Shown piece by piece: positions 36,617-46,553 of a stretch of DNA of 64,000 nucleotides. Numbering within the stretch: position 1 is the stretch's first letter; each line of letters opens with the position of its first letter. This DNA is from Nocardioides sp. T2.26MG-1 (GTDB lineage: Bacteria > Actinomycetota > Actinomycetes > Propionibacteriales > Nocardioidaceae): contig NZ_CATNLZ010000002.1 in the NCBI RefSeq assembly GCF_950101795.1, positions 62,001-126,000 of the forward strand. The letters are read 5' to 3'. Position numbers and translations under genes: made by a program. Under the pieces are notes generated by a model, which saw only the letters and a list, made by a program, of their open reading frames with translations, did not search any database and had not been told where the DNA came from.

Positions 36617-38041
36617 GTGACCATCCGGCTGTACGACACTGCGACCCGCGGAGTCCGTGACTTCGTCCCCCTCCAGGAGGGGAAGGCGGGCCTCTACGTC
36701 TGCGGTCTGACCGTGCAGTCCGAGCCGCACGTCGGCCACGTGCGCTCGGCCGTCAACTTCGACGTGCTCCAGCGCTGGCTGCGCCACCGTGGCTACGACG
36801 TGACGTTCATCCGCAACGTCACCGACATCGACGACAAGATCCTGGCCAAGGCCGCCGAGCGCGGCCTGCCCTGGTACGCCCACGCCGCGCGGATGACCCG
36901 CGAGCTCGACCGCGCCTACGCCGCGCTGAACGTCGCACCGCCGACGTACGAGCCGCTCGCGACCGGGCACGTGCCGGAGATGGTCGAGCTGATCACCGAG
37001 CTGATCGAGCGCGGCCACGCCTACGCGGCCGAGGACGGCTCCGGCGACGTCTACTTCGACGTGCAGTCGTGGCCGCAGTACGGCGAGCTGACCCGGCAGC
37101 GGATCGACGACATGGAGGCTGCCGAGGACGCGGACCCGCGCGGGAAGCGCGACCCCCGCGACTTCGCGCTGTGGAAGGGCCACAAGGAGTCCGAGCCCGC
37201 CACCGCCTCCTGGCCGAGCCCCTGGGGCCGCGGCCGTCCCGGCTGGCACATCGAGTGCTCGGCGATGGCCGGCAAGTACCTCGGCAGCGCCTTCGACATC
37301 CACGGCGGCGGGGTCGACCTGCGCTTCCCGCACCACGAGAACGAGCTCGCCCAGTCGCGCGCGGCCGGCCACCCGTTCGCGTCGTACTGGATGCACAACG
37401 CGTGGATCACCACTGCCGGCGAGAAGATGAGCAAGTCGCTCGGCAACTCGCTGGCGATCCCGGCGGTGCTGGAGACCTACCGCGGGATCGAGCTGCGCTA
37501 CTACCTCGTGGCCGCCCACTACCGCAGCCACGTCGAGTTCAGCTTCGAGGCGCTCGACGAGGCCGCGGCCGGGTTCCGCCGGATCGAGCACTTCCTCGAG
37601 CGGGCCGCCGACGTGGTCGGCGAGATCGGCAGCGCGGGCATGCCCTGCGCCGACTTCGTCAACGCGATGGACGACGACCTCGGCACGCCGGCGGCGGTCG
37701 CCGCGATCCACGAGGTGGTCCGCGAGGGCAACCGGCTGCTGGCCGGCGGCGACTCCGCCGCGCTGCGCGGCAACGCCGCGTCGGTCCGCGCGATGCTCGC
37801 CGTGCTCGGCCTCGACCCCGCCGACCCGGTCTGGCAGACCGGCGCCAGCGGGCACGAGGAGCAGCTGACCGCGGCGGTCGACGCCCTGGTCTCCGAGCTG
37901 CTCGAGCAGCGGGCCGCGGCCCGCGCGACGAAGGACTTCGCGGCCGCCGACGCCATCCGCGACCGGATCAAGTCCGCCGGCATCCTGATCACGGACACCC
38001 CCGACGGCCCGACGTGGTCACTGGAAGCAGGAACGAAGTAA
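36617..38041 (+). CDS. cysS: Cysteinyl-tRNA synthetase
   Basis: 474 residues. Class I signatures: zinc/cysteine site [20 protein letters not shown] (HxGH), [19 protein letters not shown], and [10 protein letters not shown] near residue 270. Full length. It charges tRNA-Cys. The order carD-ispD-ispF-cysS-rlmB reproduces the mycobacterial arrangement. Probably transcribed leaderless from TAGACT. Confidence 0.98.
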   Translation: MTIRLYDTATRGVRDFVPLQEGKAGLYVCGLTVQSEPHVGHVRSAVNFDVLQRWLRHRGYDVTFIRNVTDIDDKILAKAAERGLPWYAHAARMTRELDRAYAALNVAPPTYEPLATGHVPEMVELITELIERGHAYAAEDGSGDVYFDVQSWPQYGELTRQRIDDMEAAEDADPRGKRDPRDFALWKGHKESEPATASWPSPWGRGRPGWHIECSAMAGKYLGSAFDIHGGGVDLRFPHHENELAQSRAAGHPFASYWMHNAWITTAGEKMSKSLGNSLAIPAVLETYRGIELRYYLVAAHYRSHVEFSFEALDEAAAGFRRIEHFLERAADVVGEIGSAGMPCADFVNAMDDDLGTPAAVAAIHEVVREGNRLLAGGDSAALRGNAASVRAMLAVLGLDPADPVWQTGASGHEEQLTAAVDALVSELLEQRAAARATKDFAAADAIRDRIKSAGILITDTPDGPTWSLEAGTK

Positions 38042-38047
38042 TGGCTG

Positions 38048-38089
38048 GGGTCTCGATACGCCCGCTCGTCCCTCACGGGCTACTCGACC
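38048..38089. repeat. Dispersed intergenic repeat, copy 2
   Basis: GGGTCTCGATACGCC ... ACTCGACC between cysS and rlmB; related to 18806-18860 and 53815-53844. Confidence 0.55.
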
Positions 38090-38107
38090 ACCGAAAAGGA
38101 CACTGAC

Positions 38108-39052
38108 GTGGCTGGCAATTCCAAGCGCAAGGGCGCGATCAAGAAGACCGGCAAGGGGAACCCCACCGCGGGCTCCGGCGGCCGGGTCAAGCGCGGCCTC
38201 GAGGGCAAGGGGCCCACGCCCAAGGCCAAGGACCGCCCCTACCACCAGGCCTACAAGGCCGCGAAGCGTGCCGAGAAGTCCACCGGCGGCCGGCCACGCC
38301 GCAAGACCGGCACCGAGGCCGAGTGGGTCGCGGGCCGCAACTCCGTGGTCGAGGCGCTGCGCGCCGGGGTCCCGGTGACCGGCGTGTACGTCGCCGAGGG
38401 CGCCGAACGCGACGCCCGGCTGCGCGAGGCGTTCGCGACCGCGGCGGAGCGGGGCCTGAACATCCAGGAGGTCTCGAAGTCCGAGCTCGACCGGATGACC
38501 GGCGGGGCCGTCCACCAGGGCCTGGCCGCGCGGATCCCGCCGTACGAGTACGCCCACCCGGACGACCTCCTCGACGCGGCCTCCGCCAGCGGTGTGCCGC
38601 CGCTGATCGTCGCCCTCGACTCGGTCACCGACCCGCGCAACCTCGGCGCCGTGGTGCGCAGCGCGTCCGGGTTCGGCGCGCACGGCGTGCTGATCCCCGA
38701 GCGCCGCTCCGCGGGCATGACCGCGTCGGCGTGGAAGACCAGCGCCGGCGCGGCCGCACGGCTGCCGGTCGCCCAGACCGTCAACCTCGTGCGCCAGCTC
38801 AAGGCCTACCAGGCCGCGGGCTGCATGGTGGTCGGCCTCGCCGCCGACGGCGACGTCAGCCTGCCCGAGCTCGACCTGGCCGACGGGCCGCTCGTCGTCG
38901 TGGTCGGCTCGGAGGGCAACGGCCTCTCGCGGCTGGTCAGCGAGACCTGCGACCAGCTCGTGTCGATCCCGATGGCCAACCAGCTCGAGTCGCTCAACGC
39001 CGGTGTCGCCGCGTCGGTGGCGCTCTACGCCATCTCGGAGTCGCGTCGCTGA
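38108..39052 (+). CDS. rlmB: 23S rRNA 2'-O-methyltransferase, TrmH/SpoU family (RlmB-like)
   Basis: 314 residues from GTG 38108. A Lys/Gly-rich basic N-terminal tail of about 70 residues is followed by the substrate-binding domain ([18 protein letters not shown]). Then the SPOUT knot: [17 protein letters not shown] (motif 1 with Arg/Asn), [14 protein letters not shown] (motif 2) and [20 protein letters not shown] (motif 3). It methylates 23S rRNA at a guanosine ribose (G2251 in E. coli). The basic tail is common in actinobacterial orthologues. Confidence 0.94.
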   Translation: MAGNSKRKGAIKKTGKGNPTAGSGGRVKRGLEGKGPTPKAKDRPYHQAYKAAKRAEKSTGGRPRRKTGTEAEWVAGRNSVVEALRAGVPVTGVYVAEGAERDARLREAFATAAERGLNIQEVSKSELDRMTGGAVHQGLAARIPPYEYAHPDDLLDAASASGVPPLIVALDSVTDPRNLGAVVRSASGFGAHGVLIPERRSAGMTASAWKTSAGAAARLPVAQTVNLVRQLKAYQAAGCMVVGLAADGDVSLPELDLADGPLVVVVGSEGNGLSRLVSETCDQLVSIPMANQLESLNAGVAASVALYAISESRR

Positions 39053-40596
39053 CCGTCGGGCGGATCCCACGGGCCCTGGCGTACGTCGGGGTCTGGTCGG
39101 CCTGCGCGGTGCTCATCGGGCTGCTGCTGTTCCTCACCAGCAGCCGGTCGGTGGTGCTGGCGAGCCACGACGCGGTGATCCAGCCCAACTTCTCCGGCCA
39201 CGCGGTGCTGCACACCGGTCCGGTGCTCCCCGACGTCCGGGTCGACCCACCCGGCTTCCTCGGCGTGGACATCCGGCTCGGCAAGACCGACGCCCGGTCG
39301 ACCGACGAGCTGGTCCAGCGCTACGCCGCCATCGCCGGCCAGCCGGAGGGTCAGGTCGCGAAGGTCACCGGCGCCCTGCGCGACATGGCGATCAGCGCGG
39401 CCCTGCGCGGGGGCGTGCTCGCGCTGCCGCCGGTCGTGGGGTGGGTGCTGGTCGGCGCCGCCCGCCGACGTGAGCTGGCCAGCCGGGTGCACCCACCGCA
39501 CGTGGCGCTCGGCGTCGTGGTCACCGTCCTGATCGGCCTCGCGCTGTGGCAGCCCTGGACCGGTGACGACGACGTCGTCGACGAGCACCGCGAGTGGATG
39601 CCGCTGGCGGAGTTCCTGGGGCCGGACGTGCCGCTTCCCGACGAGGCCGACGGCGTCGAGGTGAGCGGGGACGTCACGACCGTGCAGACCCGTCGGCTCA
39701 TCGAGAGCGCGGTCGACACCTACGACACCAGCAAGTCGTTCTACGCCGACGCGGCCGACGCGGCGGCGGAGCTCGGGCTGCGCACCCCCGTCGAGGGGGA
39801 CACCGTCGTCGCGTTCGTCTCCGACCGCCACGACAACATCGGCATGGACCCGGTCGCGCGGGCGATCGCCGACGCCGCCGGCGCCACCGCGGTCTTCGAC
39901 GGCGGCGACGACACCTCCTCCGGCAACACCTGGGAGGCGTTCTCCCTCGACTCCGTCACCGAGGCGTTCGACGGCCTGGACCGCTGGGGCGTGGCCGGCA
40001 ACCACGACCACGGCGACTTCGTCCACTCCTACCTCGCCGACCACGGCTGGACGATGCTCGACGGCGAGATCGTCGAGGGGCCGGGGGGTACGACGCTGCT
40101 CGGCGTCGACGACCCCCGCTCGAGCGGCCTGGGCAACTGGCGCGACGAGACCGGGCTCAGCTTCGAGGAGGTCGGCACCCGGATCACCGACGTCGCCTGC
40201 GCCGCCGAGGAGCGGGTCACCACGCTGCTGGTCCACGACGCCAACCTCGGAGACGAGGCGCTCCGCCGCGGCTGCGTCGACCTGGTGATCGGTGGCCACC
40301 TGCACGAGCGGAGCGGCCCCGAGCGGATCGTCGGGGAGAACGGCGAGGTCGGCTACAGCTACACGACCGGCACTGCCGGGGGAGCGGCGTACGCGATCGC
40401 GCTCGGCAGCAAGCCGCGCCGGCCGGCCCAGGTGAGCCTGGTGACCTACCACGGCGGGGAGCCGGTCGGGATCCAGTGGGTCACGCTGCAGACCGACGGA
40501 GACTTCGAGATCGGCAACTACGTGCCGCTGCACCTGCCGGAGAACCAGCCGGACATCGTGGAGGAGACCGACCAACCGGGACGGTCGGGGAACTGA
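39049..40596 (+). CDS. Membrane-anchored metallophosphoesterase
   Basis: About 515 residues. There is no ATG/GTG/TTG near the beginning of homology: the frame reads [16 protein letters not shown], so a CTG start at 39049 overlapping the rlmB stop (CTGA) is proposed. GTG 39109 is the other option but would cut the first membrane helix (about 10-30). Further helices at about 125-145 and 155-170 precede the calcineurin-like domain: [13 protein letters not shown] (DxH), [25 protein letters not shown], and GGHLHERSG. Metal ligands look complete. The substrate is unknown. Confidence 0.82.
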   Translation: MTVGRIPRALAYVGVWSACAVLIGLLLFLTSSRSVVLASHDAVIQPNFSGHAVLHTGPVLPDVRVDPPGFLGVDIRLGKTDARSTDELVQRYAAIAGQPEGQVAKVTGALRDMAISAALRGGVLALPPVVGWVLVGAARRRELASRVHPPHVALGVVVTVLIGLALWQPWTGDDDVVDEHREWMPLAEFLGPDVPLPDEADGVEVSGDVTTVQTRRLIESAVDTYDTSKSFYADAADAAAELGLRTPVEGDTVVAFVSDRHDNIGMDPVARAIADAAGATAVFDGGDDTSSGNTWEAFSLDSVTEAFDGLDRWGVAGNHDHGDFVHSYLADHGWTMLDGEIVEGPGGTTLLGVDDPRSSGLGNWRDETGLSFEEVGTRITDVACAAEERVTTLLVHDANLGDEALRRGCVDLVIGGHLHERSGPERIVGENGEVGYSYTTGTAGGAAYAIALGSKPRRPAQVSLVTYHGGEPVGIQWVTLQTDGDFEIGNYVPLHLPENQPDIVEETDQPGRSGN

Positions 40597-40674
40597 GCCG
40601 AAGGGCTTCGGGCGTGCGCGAGCCGCCGGACGTGGCCTGCGTCACCTTCGGGGACATGTGTCGTTGAGCAGAAC

Positions 40675-40688
40675 TGATACGTGTTCTA
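40675..40688. promoter_or_regulatory. KstR-type operator 1 (one mismatch) in promoter of first binding protein
   Basis: TGATACGTGTTCTA fits TnnAACnnGTTnnA except TAC for AAC. It lies between -35 TTGAGC (40664-40669) and -10 TAGAAA (40687-40692), a 17-base spacer, so bound repressor would block RNA polymerase. Confidence 0.6.
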
Positions 40689-40708
40689 GAAATTGGTGGA
40701 GGGCCCCC

Positions 40709-42154
40709 TTGCTCCCGTTCCGTCGTGCCGTCGTGGTCCCGCTCTGCGCGCTCGTCGCGCTGGGCCTGGCCGCCTGTGGGTCCCAGCTCGATCCCGACAC
40801 CGTGGCCCAGGTCAACGGCACGGCGGTGGGCCCGGACGGCCAGGTGGTCGCCGCCGACGGCGGCACGACCGGTCCGGACGGCTCGGTGCCCGATGCCTCG
40901 GGCGACACCGGGGGCGACGCGTCCACGACGGGTGGCTCGGACGCCACGACGACGGGCGGGGCGGACGGCGGCACCAAGGGCACCGGCGACAACTCGGCGA
41001 CCGGCGGCACCAAGGCCGGCAGCTGCGACGGCTTCAAGAACCAGACCGGCATCACCGACGACACGATCACGATCGGCAACTCCTCCGACGTCTCCGGGCC
41101 GGTCCCCGGCCTGTTCGAGGCGAGCCAGGACGCGGTGCGCGCCTACGTCGCCTACTACAACGCGACCACGACCCTGTGCGGGCACAAGCTCGTGCTCAAG
41201 ACCTACGACAGCCGCACCGACGCCGCCGCCGACCAGCAGGCCTACACCAAGGCCTGCGACGAGACCTTCGCGATGGTCGGGTCCATGTCGGCGTTCGACT
41301 CCGGCGGCGCCTCGACGGCCCAGGGCTGCGGCCTGCCGGACATCCGCTCCGCGTCGGTGACGTTCGACCGGCAGGCCTGCAAGACCTGCTACGGCGCCCA
41401 GTCCACGGTCGCCACCGAGTTCCAGAACGCGGTCCCCGACTTCGTCAAGAAGAACCACCCGGACGCCTCCGCGCACGCCGCGATGCTCTACATCAACGCC
41501 GGTGCCGCGTCCGAGAACGCCAAGACCCAGGTCTCCGCGATGGAGAACCGCGGGATGAAGTTCGACTACGTCCAGGGCATCGACATCTCGGAGTTCAACT
41601 ACTCGCCCTACGTCCAGCAGATGAAGGACAAGGGCATCGAGTACGTCCAGATGATCGGCGCCTCCGCGCAGTTCGTCCGGCTGGCCGACGCCATGCAGCA
41701 GCAGGGGTTCAAGCCCGAGGTCTACATGCTCGACCCGACGGCGTACACCACCGAGTTCGTGAAGAACGGCGGCGACGCGGTCGAGGGCACCACGCTGTTC
41801 ATCAACTTCACGCCGTTCGAGGAGGCCTCGAGCAACAAGGAGCTCCAGCTCTACCTGAGCTGGCTCCAGCAGGTGAAGCCCGGCGCCGAGCCGAGCTTCT
41901 TCGGCCTGTTCTCCTGGTCGGCGGCCCGCCTGTTCGTCGAGCGGGCGACCGCCCTCGGCGGCAAGCTCAGCAGGTCCACGCTGCTCGCCGACCTCGCGAA
42001 GGTCGACGACTGGACCGCCAACGGCCTGCACTCCCCGCAGCACGTGGGTCCGCGGCACACCGGCGAGTGCTGGCGCTTCATCCAGCTCCAGAAGGGTCGC
42101 TGGGTGCCGCTGGGCGGCACCAAGTACCTCTGCAGCGGCACCACCGGCAGCTGA
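40709..42154 (+). CDS. ABC transporter substrate-binding lipoprotein, branched-chain-amino-acid type, copy 1
   Basis: 481 residues starting at TTG 40709 (RBS ggtggaggg five bases upstream). The upstream frame lacks an RBS. Lipobox LGLAACGS, then a Gly/Thr/Asp/Ser-rich linker (about 30-100). The type I periplasmic-binding fold begins at CDGFKNQTGITDDTITIG. EFNYSPYVQQMKDKGI and NGLHSPQ are shared with the next gene. The fold binds amino acids, amides, aromatics or other small carboxylates. It is the first of a tandem duplicated pair and has its own promoter and operator. Confidence 0.9.
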   Translation: MLPFRRAVVVPLCALVALGLAACGSQLDPDTVAQVNGTAVGPDGQVVAADGGTTGPDGSVPDASGDTGGDASTTGGSDATTTGGADGGTKGTGDNSATGGTKAGSCDGFKNQTGITDDTITIGNSSDVSGPVPGLFEASQDAVRAYVAYYNATTTLCGHKLVLKTYDSRTDAAADQQAYTKACDETFAMVGSMSAFDSGGASTAQGCGLPDIRSASVTFDRQACKTCYGAQSTVATEFQNAVPDFVKKNHPDASAHAAMLYINAGAASENAKTQVSAMENRGMKFDYVQGIDISEFNYSPYVQQMKDKGIEYVQMIGASAQFVRLADAMQQQGFKPEVYMLDPTAYTTEFVKNGGDAVEGTTLFINFTPFEEASSNKELQLYLSWLQQVKPGAEPSFFGLFSWSAARLFVERATALGGKLSRSTLLADLAKVDDWTANGLHSPQHVGPRHTGECWRFIQLQKGRWVPLGGTKYLCSGTTGS

Positions 42155-42212
42155 CCCGTGTCCCCATGTCGTGTGGCCTGCGTCACCTCGCCGACCGTGG
42201 GTCGTTGAGAGA

Positions 42213-42226
42213 TGGAACGTGTTCTG
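42213..42226. promoter_or_regulatory. KstR-type operator 2 (one mismatch) in promoter of second binding protein
   Basis: TGGAACGTGTTCTG differs from TnnAACnnGTTnnA only in the final base. It follows TTGAGA (42205-42210) as in the first copy; the -10 here is weak. It is part of a duplicated upstream block (GTGGCCTGCGTCACCT at 40632 and 42173). Confidence 0.6.
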
Positions 42227-42243
42227 GTCCTGGGAGGGAAACC

Positions 42244-43698
42244 ATGCGTAGCCCGCTCCTCGTGCTCGCGGCCGGTGCGCTCTGCACCGCCCTCGCAGCC
42301 TGTGGCTCCCAGCTCGACCCCGACACGGTCGCGCAGGTGAACGGCACCACCTCCGGTGGCATCGCCGGGACCGCCGACGGCGCCACCGGCACCGAGGGCT
42401 CGACCGGCGGTGACCTGACCGGCGGCACCGGCGCCGGCACTGACAGTGGCACCGGCGGCAGCTCGGACTCCGGGTCGTCGGGCGGCTCCGGCGGCGGCCG
42501 TGACGGCGCCCAGGGCACCGGGGACAACTCCGCGACCGGGGGCACCAAGGCCGGCAGCTGCGACGGCTTCAAGGACCAGACCGGCATCACCGACAAGACG
42601 ATCACGATCGCGAACGTCTCCGACATCTCGGGCCCGGTCCCCGGCATCTTCGAGTCGGCCCAGCAGGCGACCCGGGCGTACGCCGCCTACTTCAACTCGA
42701 CCGACGACATCTGCGGCCGCAAGCTCGACGTGCAGCTGCTCGACAGCCGTGCCGACGCCGGGGCCGACCAGCAGGCCTACACCAAGGCGTGCGACGAGGC
42801 GTTCGCGGCCGTCGGGTCGATGTCGGCGTTCGACTCCGGCGGCGCCTCCGCGGCGCAGTCGTGCGGACTGCCCGACATCCGCTCCACGACGGTCACCCCG
42901 GAGCGACGCGACTGCTCGACCTGCTTCGCCGCCCAGGCGGTCGACCCGGGGCTGGTGCCCAGCGCGATGCCGCGCTACTTCCTCGGCAAGTACAAGGACG
43001 CCACCCAGCACGCGGCGCTGCTCTACATCAACGCCGGCGCCTCGCCGGTCAACTCCGCCGCGTTCCGGAGCGCCTGGGACAAGGCGGGCTGGAAGGTCGA
43101 CTACTTCCAGGGCATCGACGTCTCGGAGTTCAACTACTCGCCCTACGTCCAGCAGATGAAGGACAAAGGCATCAAGCTGGTCGTGTACGTCGGCCCCTAC
43201 CAGAACACCGTCAAGCTCCTCGACGCGATGAAGCAGCAGGGCTTCGACCCGGACGTGTTCCTCCAGGACTCCACGATCTACGACCAGCGCTTCGTCGACG
43301 AGGCCGGCGCCAACGGCGACGGCGTGTTCGCCTACTCCACCACGGGGATGTTCGACGACTTCAGCATCAAGGAGATGCAGCTCTACCGGTCCTGGCTGGA
43401 CCAGGTGAAGCCCGGCGCGGTGCCCAACTTCTACGGCCTCTACGCGTGGTCGGCGGCCCGGCTGTTCGTCGAGCAGTCGGTGGCGCTCGGCGGCAAGCTC
43501 ACCCGCGCGTCGCTCGTCGACGCGATGAAGAGCGTCAAGAACTGGACCGGCAACGGGCTGCACTCCCCGCAGCAGGTCGGCTCCAAGACCACGGCCAACT
43601 GCCAGTCCGTGCTGCAGCTCGACGGCGGCAAGTGGCGACGGGTCTCCTCCGGCAACTACATGTGCGCCCCGCTCATCGACAGCGGAACAGGGAGCTAG
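42244..43698 (+). CDS. ABC transporter substrate-binding lipoprotein, branched-chain-amino-acid type, copy 2
   Basis: 484 residues from ATG 42244 (RBS gggaggg). Signal LVLAAGALCTALAACGSQ with lipobox LAAC, low-complexity linker, then a binding fold closely parallel to copy 1 (QLDPDTVAQVNG, AVGSMSAFDSGGAS, EFNYSPYVQQMKDKGI, NGLHSPQQVG). The ligand cleft has diverged: the central stretch after SCGLPDIRS differs. It ends 4 bases before the permease gene, so this copy is the one coupled to the transporter operon. Confidence 0.9.
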   Translation: MRSPLLVLAAGALCTALAACGSQLDPDTVAQVNGTTSGGIAGTADGATGTEGSTGGDLTGGTGAGTDSGTGGSSDSGSSGGSGGGRDGAQGTGDNSATGGTKAGSCDGFKDQTGITDKTITIANVSDISGPVPGIFESAQQATRAYAAYFNSTDDICGRKLDVQLLDSRADAGADQQAYTKACDEAFAAVGSMSAFDSGGASAAQSCGLPDIRSTTVTPERRDCSTCFAAQAVDPGLVPSAMPRYFLGKYKDATQHAALLYINAGASPVNSAAFRSAWDKAGWKVDYFQGIDVSEFNYSPYVQQMKDKGIKLVVYVGPYQNTVKLLDAMKQQGFDPDVFLQDSTIYDQRFVDEAGANGDGVFAYSTTGMFDDFSIKEMQLYRSWLDQVKPGAVPNFYGLYAWSAARLFVEQSVALGGKLTRASLVDAMKSVKNWTGNGLHSPQQVGSKTTANCQSVLQLDGGKWRRVSSGNYMCAPLIDSGTGS

Positions 43699-43702
43699 AC
43701 CA

Positions 43703-45745
43703 ATGTCCTCGATCCTCTCGTTCACGATCCTCGGCCTCTTCACCGGCGCCGCCTACGCGATCGCCGCCAGCGGCCTGGTGCTGACCTACACGACCACCCG
43801 CGTCTTCAACATCGCCCACGGTGCGTTCGGCATGGTCATGGCCTTCACGTTCTGGGACTTCAGCCAGCGCCAGCACATGCCCACCTGGCTGGCGCTCGTG
43901 CTGGTGCTCGGCGTGGTCGCCCCGGGCACCGGCTGGCTGGTGCAGCGGTTCGTGACCCGCGGCCTGGGCGAGGGCCCGGTCAGCGTCTCGCTGGTGGTCA
44001 CCGTCGGCCTGTTCGTCGGCCTGATCGGCGTCGCGCAGTACATCTGGCCGCCGGCCCCGCGCACGGTGCCGCCGTTCCTCGCCGACGAGGGGCTGCAGAT
44101 CGGCGGCACCTACGTCACCGCCCACCAGATCATCACGATCGCGCTGTCGGCGGTGGTCGCCGCCGCGCTCTACGTGCTGCTCAACCGCACCCGCATCGGC
44201 ACCGCCATGCGCGCCTCCGTCGACAACCCGATGCTGTTGCGGCTCTTCGGCGGCAAGCCCGACCTGGTGGCCTCGCTGTCGTGGGCGATCGGGATCTCGC
44301 TGGCCGCGCTCGCCGGCATCCTGCTCACGCCCGTGATCGGCCTGTCCTACTACGACCTCACGCTGCTGGTCATCAACGCGTACGCCGCCGCGATGCTCGG
44401 TCGGCTCAAGAGCCTGCCGCTGACGTTCGTCGGGGCGATGGGGCTCGGCATCCTGCAGTCGTTCGCGGTCGCCTACCTCCCCTCCGAGGGCAACCTCGCC
44501 GGTCTCCGGGCGGTCGTGCCGGCCCTGTTCCTGTTCGTCGTGATCGTCGCGATGCCCCAGGCCCAGCTGCGCATCGGCCAGGTCAAGGGCATCGTGTCCG
44601 CGCCGCTGCCGACGCTCCCCAAGTCCCTGGGCTGGGGCGGCGGCCTGCTCGCCGGCGTCGCGGCCCTCACGGTCACGATGGGTGACGCCGACCTGCTGCT
44701 GGTCGGCACCGCCGCGACGTACGCGATGGTGATGCTCTCGCTGGTGCTGCTCACCGGGTACGGCGGCCATGTCTCGCTCGCGCAGTTCACGTTCGCCGGC
44801 GTCGGTGCGCTCGCCTACGCCAAGCTCGACGAGCCCAACCTGGTCGGGCTGTTCCTCGCCGCCGGCATCGCGGCGGCGGTCGGTGCGCTGGTCGCGCTGC
44901 CGGTGCTCCGCCTCACCGGGCTCTACCTCGCGCTCTCGACGCTCGCGTTCGGCGTGCTCATGGACAAGATGGTCTTCCAGGCCGACTTCGCGTTCGGCTA
45001 CAACGGCACGCTGCGCGCCCAGCGGCTCTCGGTGCTCGGTCGCGAGTTCTCCTCCACCGGCGGCTACGTCCTGGTGATGACGGTGTTCTTCGTGCTGATG
45101 GCGCTGGCGCTGCTCCTGCTGCGCCGCGGCGTGCTCGGGCGGGTGCTGATCGCGATGCGCGACAGCCCGGCCGCGTGCGGCACGCTCGGGCTGGACATGC
45201 GGTGGTTCCGGGTCGGGCTGTTCGGCCTCTCCGCGGGCATGGCCGGCCTGGCGGGCGGCCTGTTCGCGGGCCTGCGCGGCACCATCGGCGCAGCCGACTT
45301 CCAGCTGTTCAACAGCCTGCCGCTGCTGCTGCTCGCGGTCGTGTGCGGCGTGACGTCGATGACCGGTGCCGCCCTGGGCGGGGTGGGACTGATGCTGCTG
45401 CCGGTGCTGCAGAGCTCGCGGCCCGAGCTGGCCGGCCTGGTGTTCGCGGTCCTCGGGTTCGGCGCGGTCGCGCTCGGCCGTGACCCCAACGGGCTGGCCA
45501 ACCTGGTGTTCGGGCTCGGCCGCCGGCTCGACCGGCGCTTCGGCGACCGGGTCCGCGCCGCCGTGCCGGTGCTGCCGCTGCCGCGTCCGCGGGTCGAGGA
45601 CGACAGCGCGACCGCCGTACCCCTCGCCGACCCGCTCTCCGGGGTGCTGATCGTGCCCGAGACCGACCCGCCGGCCGGCCACCGAGCCGCCGACGACCCC
45701 ACCAGCGCCCAGCAGAAGGAGGTGCCCGCCCATGTCGCTCCTTGA
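43703..45745 (+). CDS. Fused LivH-LivM branched-chain-type ABC permease
   Basis: 680 residues carrying both membrane subunits in one chain. The LivH-like half (about 1-300) opens FTILGLFTGAAYAIAASGLV and contains NRTRIGTAMRASVDNPMLL. The LivM-like half (about 310-610) has LTGYGGHVSLAQFTFAGVGA and RVLIAMRDSPAACGTLGLD. A hydrophilic Pro/Asp-rich tail (about 615-680) reaches into the cytosol. The fusion fixes a 1:1 permease ratio. The ATPase gene starts 14 bases before its stop. Confidence 0.92.
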   Translation: MSSILSFTILGLFTGAAYAIAASGLVLTYTTTRVFNIAHGAFGMVMAFTFWDFSQRQHMPTWLALVLVLGVVAPGTGWLVQRFVTRGLGEGPVSVSLVVTVGLFVGLIGVAQYIWPPAPRTVPPFLADEGLQIGGTYVTAHQIITIALSAVVAAALYVLLNRTRIGTAMRASVDNPMLLRLFGGKPDLVASLSWAIGISLAALAGILLTPVIGLSYYDLTLLVINAYAAAMLGRLKSLPLTFVGAMGLGILQSFAVAYLPSEGNLAGLRAVVPALFLFVVIVAMPQAQLRIGQVKGIVSAPLPTLPKSLGWGGGLLAGVAALTVTMGDADLLLVGTAATYAMVMLSLVLLTGYGGHVSLAQFTFAGVGALAYAKLDEPNLVGLFLAAGIAAAVGALVALPVLRLTGLYLALSTLAFGVLMDKMVFQADFAFGYNGTLRAQRLSVLGREFSSTGGYVLVMTVFFVLMALALLLLRRGVLGRVLIAMRDSPAACGTLGLDMRWFRVGLFGLSAGMAGLAGGLFAGLRGTIGAADFQLFNSLPLLLLAVVCGVTSMTGAALGGVGLMLLPVLQSSRPELAGLVFAVLGFGAVALGRDPNGLANLVFGLGRRLDRRFGDRVRAAVPVLPLPRPRVEDDSATAVPLADPLSGVLIVPETDPPAGHRAADDPTSAQQKEVPAHVAP

Positions 45746-46553
45746 GGTGGAGGACGTCGTCGTCCAGTTCGGCGGCGTGACCGCCGTCGACCACGCGAGC
45801 TTCGTGGCCGAGGCGGGCCGGATCACCGGCCTGATCGGGCCCAACGGCGCCGGCAAGACCACGTGCTTCAACGTGATCACCGGGCTCCAGCGGCCCAACC
45901 AGGGCAAGGTGCGCTTCGAGGGCCGGGCGATCACCCGGCTGCCGGTGCACCGGCGCTCGCGCCGGGGCATTTGCCGCACCTTCCAGCGGCTGGAGGCCTT
46001 CGGGTCGCTGACCGTGCGCGACAACGTGCGGGTGGCCCGGGACATCCACCGCGGCGTCGTGGGCCTGGTCCGTCCGGCCTCGGCCGACGTCGACGGGCTG
46101 CTCGAGCGGGTCGGCATCGCCGAGTACGCCGCCGAGCGCGCCGACTCGATCCCCACCGGCGTCGCCCGGCTGCTCGAGCTCGCCCGCTGCCTGGCCGCAG
46201 AGCCGAAGCTGCTGCTGCTCGACGAGCCCTCCTCGGGCCTCGACGAGTCCGAGACCGACGCGTTCGGCGAGCTGCTCGCCGAGCTCGCCGCCGAGGGCCG
46301 CGGCATCCTCATGGTCGAGCACGACATGGACCTGGTGATGTCGGTGTGCGACGACATCCACGTCCTCGACTTCGGCCGGGTGATCGCCTCCGGGTCGCCC
46401 ACGGAGGTGCGCGCCGACCCGGCGGTGCAGAAGGCCTACCTCGGCTACTCCGACGAGCCGGCCGATCCCGCGCACGCGGCGGACCACACGCACGCCGACC
46501 TGCCGGCCGTCGAGCTGACCCAGGAGATCCGCCTGGAAGGAGCCCACAGATGA
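45732..46553 (+). CDS. ABC transporter ATP-binding protein, LivG type
   Basis: 273 residues. Walker A GLIGPNGAGKTTCFN, Q-loop region, a modified signature SIPTGVARLLELARCLA (usual LSGG is replaced by PTGV), Walker B LLLLDEPSSGLDE, and the H-loop VEHDMD. The C-terminal tail is His/Asp/Ala-rich. It pairs with LivF-type ATPase. The odd C-loop (PTGVAR) is common in LivG-like proteins of this importer class and should still function with the partner ATPase. Confidence 0.93.
   Translation: MSLLEVEDVVVQFGGVTAVDHASFVAEAGRITGLIGPNGAGKTTCFNVITGLQRPNQGKVRFEGRAITRLPVHRRSRRGICRTFQRLEAFGSLTVRDNVRVARDIHRGVVGLVRPASADVDGLLERVGIAEYAAERADSIPTGVARLLELARCLAAEPKLLLLDEPSSGLDESETDAFGELLAELAAEGRGILMVEHDMDLVMSVCDDIHVLDFGRVIASGSPTEVRADPAVQKAYLGYSDEPADPAHAADHTHADLPAVELTQEIRLEGAHR

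Noticed and set aside
43673..46402. A 909-residue minus-strand frame across the permease gene
   Set aside because: His/Glu/Arg-rich antisense of a hydrophobic permease, no start signal and no motif.
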